NCBI GenBank assembly: GCA_040770625.1
Contig: JAXGIW010000005.1
Span: 1-64,000 of the forward strand
DNA length: 64,000 nucleotides
Direction of reading: 5' to 3'
Origin: 58-81 sp012729145
GTDB lineage: Bacteria; Synergistota; Synergistia; Synergistales; Thermovirgaceae
Part shown: piece after piece, positions 52,281-60,965 of the stretch
How positions within the stretch are numbered: the stretch's first letter is position 1
How the letters are laid out: each line of letters begins with the position of its first letter
Translations under genes and position numbers: made by a program
The notes under the pieces: generated by a model
The model's input: the letters and a program-made list of their open reading frames with translations, nothing else
Databases searched by the model: none
What the model was told of the DNA's origin: nothing

Positions 52281-53489
52281 CTATGCCGTCTCCAAAAACC
52301 TGTTCAGGTCCTTGACATCAATTGAATGAACCGCAGCTGTTTCGTAGGATATCTTATGATCCCGCACCAGTGCTGCCAGGTTCTGCTCGAAAGAGTACAT
52401 ACCATCCTTGGGTGCGGTCATTATGATATTCCTGAGGTGGTGTGCCCCACCTGAACGTATCCTGTTCCTGACAGCGTTGTTGCCCACAAGCATCTCCGTA
52501 ACCAAAACCCTGCCTCCGCCGATCCTTTGAAGGAGTTGCTGGCTGCAGATACCGAGAAGGGTGTTCGACAGCTCGGACTTGATCTGTTCCTGCTGTTCTG
52601 CCGGGAACACATCCACCATGCGTTCGATCGCGCTGGCAGTATCCCTGGTGTGGAGCGTTGCCATGACCAGATGTCCCGTCTCTGCAGCTGTAATTGCCAG
52701 AGAGATGGACTCCAGGTCTCTCATTTCTCCGATCATGATCACATCGGGGTCCTGTCTGAGAACCCGGGTCAGAGCCTGCCTGAAGCTTTTGGAATCCCTG
52801 CCGATCTCCCTCTGGTTGATGAGAGCCTTCTTTGAGTGAAAGACGTACTCTACGGGGTCTTCAAGGGTCACTATATGTACGTTCCTGTGGAGGTTGATCT
52901 CCTCGACCAGAGAGGCCAGCGTTGTTGATTTGCCGCTTCCTGTGGGCCCCGTAACAATGATCAGCCCCGATACGCCCAGAGCCAGTTTTCTGAGAGACCA
53001 GGGGATACCGAGCTCCTCCGGGCCAGGGATCACCGACCGGATGTGCCTTACGCTCAGGGAAGGAGAGCCCATCGAAAGAAATGCGTTCATTCTGAACCTC
53101 TCCCCATTACCGGTGGCGTGAGCGAAGTCGATCTCTCTTCCCTCATTCAGGTCACCGCAAGCCTCGACGCCCAGAAGATCCTCAATGAAGCGGGCGATCT
53201 CCTGTCGTTTCAGAGGGGGCATGTTGTCAGCTACGTGAAGCTGCAGGTTCTCCATCCTGAAGATGGGTGGAAATCCTGACTTCAGATGCAGGTCACTGGC
53301 CTTCAAGCTAACGATATTCTGGAGGAACCTGTCCCCATCCAGAAGCGGGTATTCGACAGGTACTGTAGGGAATGTTTCAAAATAGCGTCGGGTCATGGAA
53401 AGGGGATCAAAGTGAAAACCATCATTCCGGTCTTTCAACCCCAAAGAACCTCCGTTGTTCACATCTCCTCTTGCGAAAAAGCCTTCCAA
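52281..53489 (-). CDS. PilT-type twitching motility ATPase
   Basis: A PilT-family ATPase of about 402 residues, a close paralogue of the next gene downstream: KASDLHLKSGFPPIFRM, Walker A GPTGSGKSTTLASL, LEDPVEYVFHSKKALINQREIG, VIMIGEMRDLESISLA and TLHTRDTASAIERMVDVFP. It keeps the same C-terminal DVKDLNRFLE tail. The extra N-terminus (about 40 residues) lacks the PAS-like domain of its neighbour. I chose the TTG at 53489, 9 nt after GGGAGG; a TTG at 53522 is in frame without one. Hexameric PilT rings depolymerise type IV pili. The tandem pair suggests duplication followed by gain or loss of the sensor domain. Confidence 0.9.
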   Translation of the reverse strand: MEGFFARGDVNNGGSLGLKDRNDGFHFDPLSMTRRYFETFPTVPVEYPLLDGDRFLQNIVSLKASDLHLKSGFPPIFRMENLQLHVADNMPPLKRQEIARFIEDLLGVEACGDLNEGREIDFAHATGNGERFRMNAFLSMGSPSLSVRHIRSVIPGPEELGIPWSLRKLALGVSGLIIVTGPTGSGKSTTLASLVEEINLHRNVHIVTLEDPVEYVFHSKKALINQREIGRDSKSFRQALTRVLRQDPDVIMIGEMRDLESISLAITAAETGHLVMATLHTRDTASAIERMVDVFPAEQQEQIKSELSNTLLGICSQQLLQRIGGGRVLVTEMLVGNNAVRNRIRSGGAHHLRNIIMTAPKDGMYSFEQNLAALVRDHKISYETAAVHSIDVKDLNRFLETA

Positions 53490-53574
53490 AGCGATCAGCC
53501 TCCCTTCTTTCCCAACATGCAAATTTATTGGACTATTATTTTAAGAAATAATCAGGAATGCCTGCTCCTGTTAT

Positions 53575-53967
53575 CTATTCCCAATGCAGTGCCTCTCCCG
53601 GAGAGATGACCCTGAGGGAAGGTATTTCAAAGGTCTGTCCCATATTGTCAAAGACCCATGGAGCTCCTGAAGAAAGGGCAACCTCTACGAAGGGGCGGGC
53701 TCCTTCATCGGGCAGATCTTCCTCGAATCTTGACGGAGATATCAAGTTCCCCCTGGTCCTGATCAACGCGAGGACGGGTTCGGTCAGCGAGAGAGGCAGA
53801 TCGAACCGGGGCCTTGAAAGGACTCCCTGATACTCGAAGAAGATCCTCGAGTCAAGGATGAGAAACAACGAGAGATTTACCACCTCGTTAAGGATCATTC
53901 CGGAAGGGCTTTCCGGGCGCAGAAAACCTGTGACAAGAACGCGGGTGTCAAGGACGCAGGTTCTCAT
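53575..53967 (-). CDS. PIN-domain toxin
   Basis: A 130-residue PIN-domain ribonuclease of the toxin type. It opens VLDTRVLVTGFL, where most relatives have VLDTNVLVSxxL, so the Asn after the first catalytic Asp is Arg here. The later acidic positions (Glu in EYQGVLSRPRF, Asp/Glu in ARPFVEVALSSGAPWVF) and the closing PSLRVISPGEAL fit the family. Its start overlaps the antitoxin stop by 4 bp (ATGA). It would cleave RNA when free and be silenced by the antitoxin. The Asn to Arg change may affect activity. Confidence 0.8.
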   Translation of the reverse strand: MRTCVLDTRVLVTGFLRPESPSGMILNEVVNLSLFLILDSRIFFEYQGVLSRPRFDLPLSLTEPVLALIRTRGNLISPSRFEEDLPDEGARPFVEVALSSGAPWVFDNMGQTFEIPSLRVISPGEALHWE

Positions 53968-54257
53968 GGCGTATCCCTCTTTTCTGCCCGGCTTTTTCTC
54001 AGGGAAAGGATCTCTGAATCGATATCTGCTTTTGACAAGTTGTCCATTCTCTTCGATCCTGACCTGATACGTGCCTTTTCAAGGGCTCTCTGGGCCCTGA
54101 TACGAAGGATGGTGTCGGCAAGGGAGAGTACATCCTCACCTTCCGTCACCGAAACGCAAACTGCCATAGGTCTCGACCGGGAATAGACTACGGTAATATC
54201 AGAGTCGGACAGGATCCCGGGGTTGTTCTTCAGATCCCTGCTTGAGACAGAATTCAA
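53964..54257 (-). CDS. Phd/YefM-like antitoxin
   Basis: A 97-residue antitoxin. The N-terminal DNA-binding part resembles Phd/YefM (VSSRDLKNNPGILSDSDITVVYSRSRPMAVCVS), while the basic C-terminal tail (KARIRSGSKRMDNLS... LRKSRAEKRDTP) should wrap the toxin. The start is a TTG with GGGGA upstream. It is coupled to the PIN toxin by a 4-bp overlap. A clear inverted repeat about 50 bp upstream is a good autoregulatory operator. Confidence 0.78.
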   Translation of the reverse strand: MNSVSSRDLKNNPGILSDSDITVVYSRSRPMAVCVSVTEGEDVLSLADTILRIRAQRALEKARIRSGSKRMDNLSKADIDSEILSLRKSRAEKRDTP

Positions 54258-54304
54258 TTTAAGTCCCCCAAAACGTCCTATTTGAAATCATACTTAGAGT
54301 CCTA

Positions 54305-54335
54305 CAATAGGTCCTCAAATTATACACCTATTGTC
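54305..54335. promoter_or_regulatory. Operator of the toxin-antitoxin pair
   Basis: ACAATAGGT (54305-54313) and ACCTATTGT (54327-54335) form a perfect 9-bp inverted repeat with a 13-bp spacer, upstream of the antitoxin. On the minus strand the spacer includes a TATAAT box, so the antitoxin, alone or with toxin, could block its own promoter here. Confidence 0.6.
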
Positions 54336-54498
54336 AACCCCTCCCGTCTCCGGTTTGAGATACGTGGGTCGTGAACCGTGAAGCGTGGATCGAAAGGTTC
54401 AGAGGTGTCAACGTCGAAGGGGCAGGGCAGATCAGTATCAACCGGGGTTTTTATGGATCTATAATTAATACGGTCCTATTGCGAAAGAGGGTGTTCTC

Positions 54499-55026
54499 AT
54501 GATAGATCTTCACTATGGAAGGCAAGCCTTCGATTTCGATTGTGGAGCCACAGCTCTCCAGACCGTAATGGCATACTACGGAGTGGAGGTCCGCCTGGAC
54601 GAACTGATGGAGACCCTGGGGACCGATGAAGAAGGGACTGACGTTTACAGTATCATCAGGACCGCGCAGAGGTATGGCTTCAACGTTCATGCCCGTTCCG
54701 GATGGACACTGAAGGAGCTGCAAAAGAAGATCGACGAAGGGATACCGGTGATCGTCCTCCTCCAGGCCTGGGCGGAACGGCCCAAGACACTAAGGGAGTG
54801 GGAGATCGACTATGAAGACGGCCACTACGCCATCGTTATCGGGCACGCCAGGGGCGTACTTCTCTTCGAGGATCCCTCTTCCTTCCGAAGGACCTGGCTC
54901 AGGGAGAAGGAGTTCCTGGTCCGCTGGCATGACAGGGATGCAATGACCGGTGAAGTATTCGATCATTTCGGTATTATGTTACTGGGGAAAGAACCGGTAC
55001 TGAGGACACCGCAATATATGGGCTAG
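54499..55026 (+). CDS. C39-like papain-fold peptidase or pseudo-peptidase
   Basis: A 175-residue papain-fold protein of the C39-like group. The candidate catalytic residues are Gln9, Cys15 (FDFDCGATALQTVMAYYG), His109 (DGHYAIVIG) and Asp125 (LFEDPSS), all in the right order, so it is probably active. Unlike bacteriocin-processing C39 domains it is not fused to an ABC transporter and has no signal peptide. No peptide substrate gene with a double-glycine leader is beside it. AAAGAGGG precedes the ATG. Its role is unknown; it may trim or deamidate a cytosolic peptide or protein. Confidence 0.8.
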   Translation: MIDLHYGRQAFDFDCGATALQTVMAYYGVEVRLDELMETLGTDEEGTDVYSIIRTAQRYGFNVHARSGWTLKELQKKIDEGIPVIVLLQAWAERPKTLREWEIDYEDGHYAIVIGHARGVLLFEDPSSFRRTWLREKEFLVRWHDRDAMTGEVFDHFGIMLLGKEPVLRTPQYMG

Positions 55027-55274
55027 CGGGTGGTCAACGAGCCGGAACGAGTGAACGGGATAAAACCAGAGGAAAGTTCAGGATACACAGGAAATGAGAA
55101 AATTGCGAAGTGTAGCTTCCATGTGTTACAGACGGGAATTACGGAAAAGATGATAAAGGATCCGTGACTGAAGAGGCTACCGACGAAGGGTGGCAACTGG
55201 TTTTGTCCATTGTTAACCGAAGGCGGGGTCAGGGATCATTCTGGAGGCCTGGTGCCACTTCCCAGGCTGTAAAG

Positions 55275-55308
55275 GCAAAGGGCCGGGACAGAACGCCCGG
55301 CCCTTTGC
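55275..55308 (-). terminator. Hairpin terminator of the AsmA-like gene
   Basis: A perfect 13-bp stem (GCAAAGGGCCGGG with CCCGGCCCTTTGC) lies 15 nt beyond the stop of the minus-strand AsmA-like gene, with a short CTTT after it on that strand. The rest of the 55027-55323 gap, upstream of it on the plus strand, holds no gene I can support. Confidence 0.7.
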
Positions 55309-55323
55309 GATATAGCGGTCCGT

Positions 55324-58300
55324 TCATTCAATCATGTCTTCCGATACAACCTCCTGGGGCTGCTCAATGACAGGTTCTTCCAAAGGAGGCTTTGGTACAG
55401 TTGCCGGAGCTTCTCCAACCGGTTTTTCCACCGGCAACTCTGACGGGGGTTCCGCAGGAGTTTCGGTCTCAGGTTTTAACTCAGGTTCGGGAGCCGGTTC
55501 CTCGGCAGTACCTTCTGTAGTTACTGACGAAGGCTGGGTTTCGGGCGTTGGTGTTTCTGATGGTTCCTGTATGACTTCGATCACTGGTTCTGGTTCTGGT
55601 TCTGGCTCAGGTCCAGGTTCCTGCTTGGGTTCCGGTTTTGATTCCGGTTTCGGTTCCGGCCCGCTTTTTTCCACAGGTTCTGGTTTAGCCGGTTCCTGGG
55701 ACGGTTTGATCTCTGGTTCAGTCTTCTGGAGGGGAGAGGTTCCAGTTTGCACAGCCGGCTGCTCCGGAGCTTGTTTCGGGGCCGGTTTGGTACCTGGGAT
55801 CAACTGCTCAAGGATTTTTTCCTTTATTGTCTGCTCCGGTTCTGTCGGCTCTGGCTGCTGTTGTTGCGGAAGTGCAGGTGTTGCTCCGGGAATGACCTGC
55901 TCCAGGATCTTTTCCTGGAGTGTCTTTTCTTCCTGATCTGCTTGTTGGGTGGTTTCCTGCTTTTCTCCCGGAGATACCTTTATGTTGGAGACGCTGGGCT
56001 TGTCGAAAGTGCCGCCCAGGTTAAAGCGTACGTCCCTGAAATCATCGTCCCGAAGGCTTGAACCAGCTCCTTCCAGCACTCCCGTAAGGATACCGGCGAG
56101 GTTCTGTGTTGAGGCCAGCCCGCCCAGACCTCCCGTGGCTCCGCCAAGGAGGGCGTTGATAACCTTTACGTTTATCTTGCCGTTGCATGCCAGGTCAAGT
56201 TTTTTTCCCGGTCCGATCCCCCCCGAGGCCACCAGGAATTCATAGAGAGGGTCACCCTCCGGAGCCTTAACAAGGGTATCCTCAGCAAGAATGAGTTTCC
56301 CCGTCTGAAGGTCGAATGGTGCATATACGGAAGCGAAATGAAGCCCCCTGGAACGGTGAACTGCGGCCACAAGGTCTATTATTTTGAACCCGGTTATCAT
56401 CCCCTGACCTGTCTTGAAAAGCCCTTTACCGGTGTATTTGAATTCTTTACCCAGGGATCCGTTGATCTTGGCGAAGAGCTCTGCCTTGCCGGTAATGTTT
56501 CCCTGGAGCTTGAAGGCGTCTTTCAGAAGGGCATTGACATCGGTGTCCTTTACTTCGATCTCGTTGTAGAAGGTCATGCCGGAAAGGTTCAGTGCGAGAT
56601 CATTCATCAGCTGTCCTCCGTAAATCCTTCCTGTTCCGTCAGGTGAGGTCAGCCTGTTGCCGTCAAGAACCAGGGGAATGACAACATTGGTGATCTCCAT
56701 TCCCATTACACGTACCGAGGGCGAAGTGGCCTTCCCCGAGCCGTTGTTCTTGCCTTCACTGAAAAGGCCCCTGAATTCCAGATCTGCCTTTCCTGTTATA
56801 TTCAATGATTTCAGTTTCTCAAATCTCGAAAGCAGGGGGTTCAGTTCAAGGCTCTTCCCGTTGATCGCCAGGTCGGCGGCAAAGGGGGCAAGACCCACGT
56901 CGCCGGTGACAGCCATTGAACCTTCACCGACCTTGCCGGAAATGTCCTCTATCTTCAGGGTTGAAGTATTTCCGGAGACCTTCATTTTAACGCTGTCTAT
57001 CTTAAGTCCTGCCGCTGCTATGAAAGGCGCCGCTGCGTTGACAGAAACCCGGGGATCATCAACCCTGCCGGTGACTGCCACATCCCCGTTAAGGGTCCCT
57101 GCCAGGGGAAGAGCTTCTCCGCCCTTGAGTTTCACCTTTTCAAGGTCGATGTTCGCTGCTTTCAAGGTAAGGTTCAGGGTCGTCCTCTCGGCAGGATCCT
57201 CTAAAGTGGCGCTGCCCCCTGCAGACAGGGATCCTTCACCGATCGACGCGTTCCCTTTCTTTACTGTCAAGACCTTCGCCTTCTTTTCGAGTTCCAGATC
57301 CAGGGTCTTTAGCTCGGCTCCGGCAATTGATGCGGAATCAGCTGTTATATCAAGCTGAAGGTCTGAAGGGATCCCGGCCTTTAGATCGTTGATATTCGTT
57401 CCTGCCTTCAGGTTCGTGAAACTGTAGCTGTCCATTAAAGATAAAGATCTGGACAGTAGACCGACCCTTACAGAAGGACCAGAAAGGGGGCCTTTGACCA
57501 GAGCCTCGACGGACATTTCTCCCTTCAGGCGGTATTCGGAGATCTGGGGATAGAAGGAGGAGAAGAAGGCGGAGTCGAGGTTCGATGCCTGCAGTGAGAG
57601 ATCGCCTGCCCTTTCGTCGGAGGTCAGGCTTGTGATCTTGCCCTTCCCTGAGATGGCGGCCTTTTTCCATGAGGCTTTCATGTCGGAGAAGGAGAGAGCA
57701 TCCTCCTTCAGGTCGTAATCAAAGAAGGAAGAAGGTCTTTCCAGCGAGTGTTGCCCGACAGATATTTTGTCGGACCATAATTTGCCTGACACCGACATTG
57801 CCTGCACGGGTCCTGAGATCCTGTAATCGGAGTTGACACTTCCCCTTAAGTCCAACTCCTGCATGGCGGGTACCAGTTTATCCAATGATCCCAGTGAGAG
57901 GGATCTTAATGTTCCCTGCAAGGCTGTTACGGGACTTCTCATGAAATTGGAGACAGTTCCTCCGAGGGTCAATGGAGCTCCCTCGAAGTTGCTCTTGCCC
58001 GTGATATTAATGTTTCCGCCCCTTATCCTGGCGTTGATGCTTGTGTTGCTGGTCGAAAGATCCCTGTAACCCAGCTCCCGGGCCTCGAAGGATATCTGTC
58101 CTTCGGGGTTGGAAACCTGTCCCTCGAGGAATACGGAAAAATTGTCCAGGGTCCCGCTCATGCCTTGCAGTTTTTCGGATATTCGAGAGAGGGCCTCAAG
58201 GTTCGCTGCTGCCCCTTTGAGGTCCACCCGCATCCGCGGGGGTGATTTTGGGTCAAAAACAAAAGCCAGCGAACCGTTCAGGGGAAAGCCCAGGATAAAG

Positions 58301-59178
58301 ACGTCGAGATCGGCAACGTCAAGACGATTGTTGAGGAATCTCCATCGGGCTGACGCCTTTTCTACGGGGATACCCGACAAAAGGCTGCCCGAAAAAAGAA
58401 AGTCTCCTGATATCTCTGGATCCTGCCAGGTTCTCTCCGCTGTGAATTCGAGCGAAACAAGCCCGTTGTAAAGCTCAGGGTCAGCGTCGGGCCAGAAGGA
58501 GACAAGCCTTGAAACGTCAAGGTCTTTGGCATTACCCTTCAGGAACAGTTCAGGCATTACCTCTCCAGATGCAGAAATTTTCCCCTCACCGATCCTGAGG
58601 TCCATTCTTCTTATGGCTGAAACCTTATCGGCCATCGAGACATCAAGGTCCCCTCTAACGGGAAGGTCATTGACCGATATGTCCAGGTTCGTGTCGATTC
58701 GGTCCCCGTCCAAAGAAAGGGTAACGGCCCTGATAGTTGCTTGCGCCCAGGAGGTGCCGAATTGACTGTCGGTCAGGCGCACCTTTTCGAAGGGAAGCTG
58801 GCCTCCTTCTTCGCCAGGCTTGATCCTGGGGATCAGCCGGTTGATCCTCTCCACATCGGAGCTGAAGCCCACTATCTCCAGCAGGGAGACAGGAGCACCT
58901 CCTGTAATAAGCGAGATAAGAGACACCTTTGCTTTGATCCTGCGCGCTGAAAATAGCTCGGATCCGTCGGCGGAGAGGCTCACATCTTCTATCCTGTAGC
59001 CTCTGAAGGGGTTCCCCTTTACTTCACCGAGAGTTATCTGGGAGTCAAGGCTTTCCTTAACCGCTTCGGTAAATTTCTCCCTTACAAGATCCGTGGCAAT
59101 GTTCGCTCCCAGGGCGAAAAAAGCCACCGCCAGGATCGCACCTGCCAGGAGGAACATGGTCGTCCTCTTTTTATTCAT
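55324..59178 (-). CDS. AsmA/TamB-like giant envelope protein with Pro/Glu-rich tail
   Basis: A 1284-residue protein anchored by an N-terminal helix (about 8-29, MFLLAGAILAVAFFALGAN) with a large periplasmic body. From about 30 to 1060 it consists of repetitive beta-strand segments of the AsmA/TamB type (LEIVGFSSDVERINRLIPRIK, many GxxxSxxGxL-like repeats, then an AsmA-like C-terminal region near GFKIIDLVAAVHRSRGLHFA). Such proteins form bridge-like grooves that move lipids between the two membranes. The last ~190 residues are rich in Pro, Glu and Lys and contain two copies of an EKILEQ[VL]IPG motif (near 1110 and 1141), followed by PEPEP-type repeats. The ATG follows GAGGGTGA. The S41 protease gene lies upstream on the same strand. 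Confidence 0.85.
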   Translation of the reverse strand: MNKKRTTMFLLAGAILAVAFFALGANIATDLVREKFTEAVKESLDSQITLGEVKGNPFRGYRIEDVSLSADGSELFSARRIKAKVSLISLITGGAPVSLLEIVGFSSDVERINRLIPRIKPGEEGGQLPFEKVRLTDSQFGTSWAQATIRAVTLSLDGDRIDTNLDISVNDLPVRGDLDVSMADKVSAIRRMDLRIGEGKISASGEVMPELFLKGNAKDLDVSRLVSFWPDADPELYNGLVSLEFTAERTWQDPEISGDFLFSGSLLSGIPVEKASARWRFLNNRLDVADLDVFILGFPLNGSLAFVFDPKSPPRMRVDLKGAAANLEALSRISEKLQGMSGTLDNFSVFLEGQVSNPEGQISFEARELGYRDLSTSNTSINARIRGGNINITGKSNFEGAPLTLGGTVSNFMRSPVTALQGTLRSLSLGSLDKLVPAMQELDLRGSVNSDYRISGPVQAMSVSGKLWSDKISVGQHSLERPSSFFDYDLKEDALSFSDMKASWKKAAISGKGKITSLTSDERAGDLSLQASNLDSAFFSSFYPQISEYRLKGEMSVEALVKGPLSGPSVRVGLLSRSLSLMDSYSFTNLKAGTNINDLKAGIPSDLQLDITADSASIAGAELKTLDLELEKKAKVLTVKKGNASIGEGSLSAGGSATLEDPAERTTLNLTLKAANIDLEKVKLKGGEALPLAGTLNGDVAVTGRVDDPRVSVNAAAPFIAAAGLKIDSVKMKVSGNTSTLKIEDISGKVGEGSMAVTGDVGLAPFAADLAINGKSLELNPLLSRFEKLKSLNITGKADLEFRGLFSEGKNNGSGKATSPSVRVMGMEITNVVIPLVLDGNRLTSPDGTGRIYGGQLMNDLALNLSGMTFYNEIEVKDTDVNALLKDAFKLQGNITGKAELFAKINGSLGKEFKYTGKGLFKTGQGMITGFKIIDLVAAVHRSRGLHFASVYAPFDLQTGKLILAEDTLVKAPEGDPLYEFLVASGGIGPGKKLDLACNGKINVKVINALLGGATGGLGGLASTQNLAGILTGVLEGAGSSLRDDDFRDVRFNLGGTFDKPSVSNIKVSPGEKQETTQQADQEEKTLQEKILEQVIPGATPALPQQQQPEPTEPEQTIKEKILEQLIPGTKPAPKQAPEQPAVQTGTSPLQKTEPEIKPSQEPAKPEPVEKSGPEPKPESKPEPKQEPGPEPEPEPEPVIEVIQEPSETPTPETQPSSVTTEGTAEEPAPEPELKPETETPAEPPSELPVEKPVGEAPATVPKPPLEEPVIEQPQEVVSEDMIE

Positions 59179-59237
59179 CTCTTCACCCTCTTGTTTTTGT
59201 AAAAGTGCGATCAGTGATCATATTGTACCATCTGAGG

Positions 59238-60719
59238 CTAGTTGTTGATGTTATCTCCTGAGGTCAATCTATCCAGATGATCCACAGCGTACTTGAGTTC
59301 AACATCGATCCCCTCCGCAAATGCCAGGATGTTCTCGACGTCCCTGGGGACCCTGAGATCCGGAGTTACGCCCCCTTCCCCCAGACGGCTGTCGATCTGG
59401 ATCTGTTCGTTCCGGTCGAGGGAACGGCCGAAGGGGTATCTGATCATGTAACCTCCTGGCATGATGATCTCTCCACCTGTCACTCCGAAGGACCCGTTGG
59501 TGCCGAAGAACCCGAGGGTACTTCCCTTGGGCGACCTGGAAAGAGAAGAGGCTATGCCCTCGCCGGAGCTTTTCGTTCCCGGGTTGATCAGCGCTACCAC
59601 ATATCCGTCATAGTGCGGATCCTTGGGGGTGATGGCCAGTTCCCCTGCCCTGATGAAGGTCTCTTTCTCCGGGTCGAAGATATCCAGAGATCCGTAGAGC
59701 TCCTCGTCAGTGAAGAAGAAGCCGCAGAGGTCCGCGGCCAGTTCATCGATCCCCCCATAGTTGCCCCTGATGTCAATTATCAGACCTGGAACGGCGGATC
59801 TTCTGAAGAAAAGGATAGCTTCCCTGAACCTTTCCAGAATGTGAACGGGGTAGGCACTCATGTTCCCAGGATCGATCCGAGGTCTGAGTCTTATGTAGCC
59901 GTAGCCTTCCGGGAGCATCCAGAAGTCGATCATGTCAGAAGGGACCAGGCGTTCTCCGAGATCAAGGAGATCAAAGGTGGCCCCGTTGTCCTCCATAGCC
60001 GTGAGGATGGCAACCTGAAGGTTGTCAGTATCGGGGTTCCTGAACACCAGCGTAGCCTTGCTTCCCACAGGACCTCTAACAAGGAGCTTTGCCTGCTCCA
60101 GGCGATGGTTCTCGCTGGTAGCCTGTGGGCTTTCGGTATCTGCGAAGCTGTGTGTCCATAGTGTCCTGTAGGGAATGCTGTCGACGGCTACCCCCGATAT
60201 GGCCATCCCTATGGGAAGACAGTTCCAGGTGATGATCTCAGCTCCTGGTTCAATACCGCCCAGAGCCGCCTGTCCTCCGGGCACAACTGCTGCGGCTATG
60301 ACCCTGGTATTATCCAGCTCCGCTACCGAAAGTCCGAAGCCTCCCCCAGCCTCTTCCCGCGCAAGGGCTGCCGGGACGTCGAGTTTCTCTGAGACCAGAG
60401 CCATATGGCCGTCGGGTATTGAAAAGACGTACTGGCGGAGGAGAAGATAAAAGGTTCTTTCGTCCCCTGCGGCAGAGGCAAGTTCAACCTGGGGGAAAAA
60501 GTGTTCGTAAAGGTAATCCCAGTCTATCCCTTTCCACTCTGTGAAGGCATACTCCTTAGAAAGCTTCTGGTGGGCCTGCCGAAAAGCAACAGTCCAGTTC
60601 AAACCGGTGAAGTCGGCCCGTTCCGGAGGAACCAGGGATTCTGCGGGTAATGGTGAGCAAACGGTCAGGAGCATCAGGAAAACCGGGATGAACCTTAGAA
60701 ATCGGGGGAAAGATCTCAC
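59238..60719 (-). CDS. Secreted S41-family (Tsp/CtpA-like) protease
   Basis: An S41-type serine protease of about 493 residues with a signal peptide (FLRFIPVFLMLLTVCSPLPA). A helical N-terminal region is followed by a PDZ-like segment (about 140-215, GGFGLSVAELDNTRVIAAAVVPGGQAAL...GAEIITWNCLPI) and the catalytic domain (GYGYIRLRP, IDIRGNYGGIDELA). The catalytic Ser is in GTKSSGEGIASSL, and the DSRLGEGGVTPDLRV end is typical. I chose the GTG at 60719, with GGGAGG 9 nt upstream; the upstream ATG at 60803 would hide the signal peptide. It is probably periplasmic and may process envelope proteins such as its neighbours. Confidence 0.87.
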   Translation of the reverse strand: MRSFPRFLRFIPVFLMLLTVCSPLPAESLVPPERADFTGLNWTVAFRQAHQKLSKEYAFTEWKGIDWDYLYEHFFPQVELASAAGDERTFYLLLRQYVFSIPDGHMALVSEKLDVPAALAREEAGGGFGLSVAELDNTRVIAAAVVPGGQAALGGIEPGAEIITWNCLPIGMAISGVAVDSIPYRTLWTHSFADTESPQATSENHRLEQAKLLVRGPVGSKATLVFRNPDTDNLQVAILTAMEDNGATFDLLDLGERLVPSDMIDFWMLPEGYGYIRLRPRIDPGNMSAYPVHILERFREAILFFRRSAVPGLIIDIRGNYGGIDELAADLCGFFFTDEELYGSLDIFDPEKETFIRAGELAITPKDPHYDGYVVALINPGTKSSGEGIASSLSRSPKGSTLGFFGTNGSFGVTGGEIIMPGGYMIRYPFGRSLDRNEQIQIDSRLGEGGVTPDLRVPRDVENILAFAEGIDVELKYAVDHLDRLTSGDNINN

Positions 60720-60922
60720 AGTTGAATGCCTCCCTTGGATCAGGTAGGAAAGAACAGGTCGGATAAACGGGAAAGTTGAAAAGCTACAGAGAGATAATCG
60801 CATAAATACAGTATTTAGGCCATGGTATTTCTATGTTGGATAACCTGTATGATCTATGACCGATTCTCTGGTCCGATATCTTTATGGTCAAACAGCAAAC
60901 AAATAGGGAGTCATCAAAGTAG

Positions 60923-60928
60923 TATAAT
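60923..60928 (+). promoter_or_regulatory. -10 box upstream of the CARDB protein gene
   Basis: A perfect TATAAT lies 38 nt upstream of the chosen ATG at 60966, with no good -35 box at 17 bp. It is the only strong promoter element seen in the 246-bp divergent region. Confidence 0.35.
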
Positions 60929-60965
60929 AAATGGAGAAAAAGTTCCTTTTATGGAGGCGGTGGTA

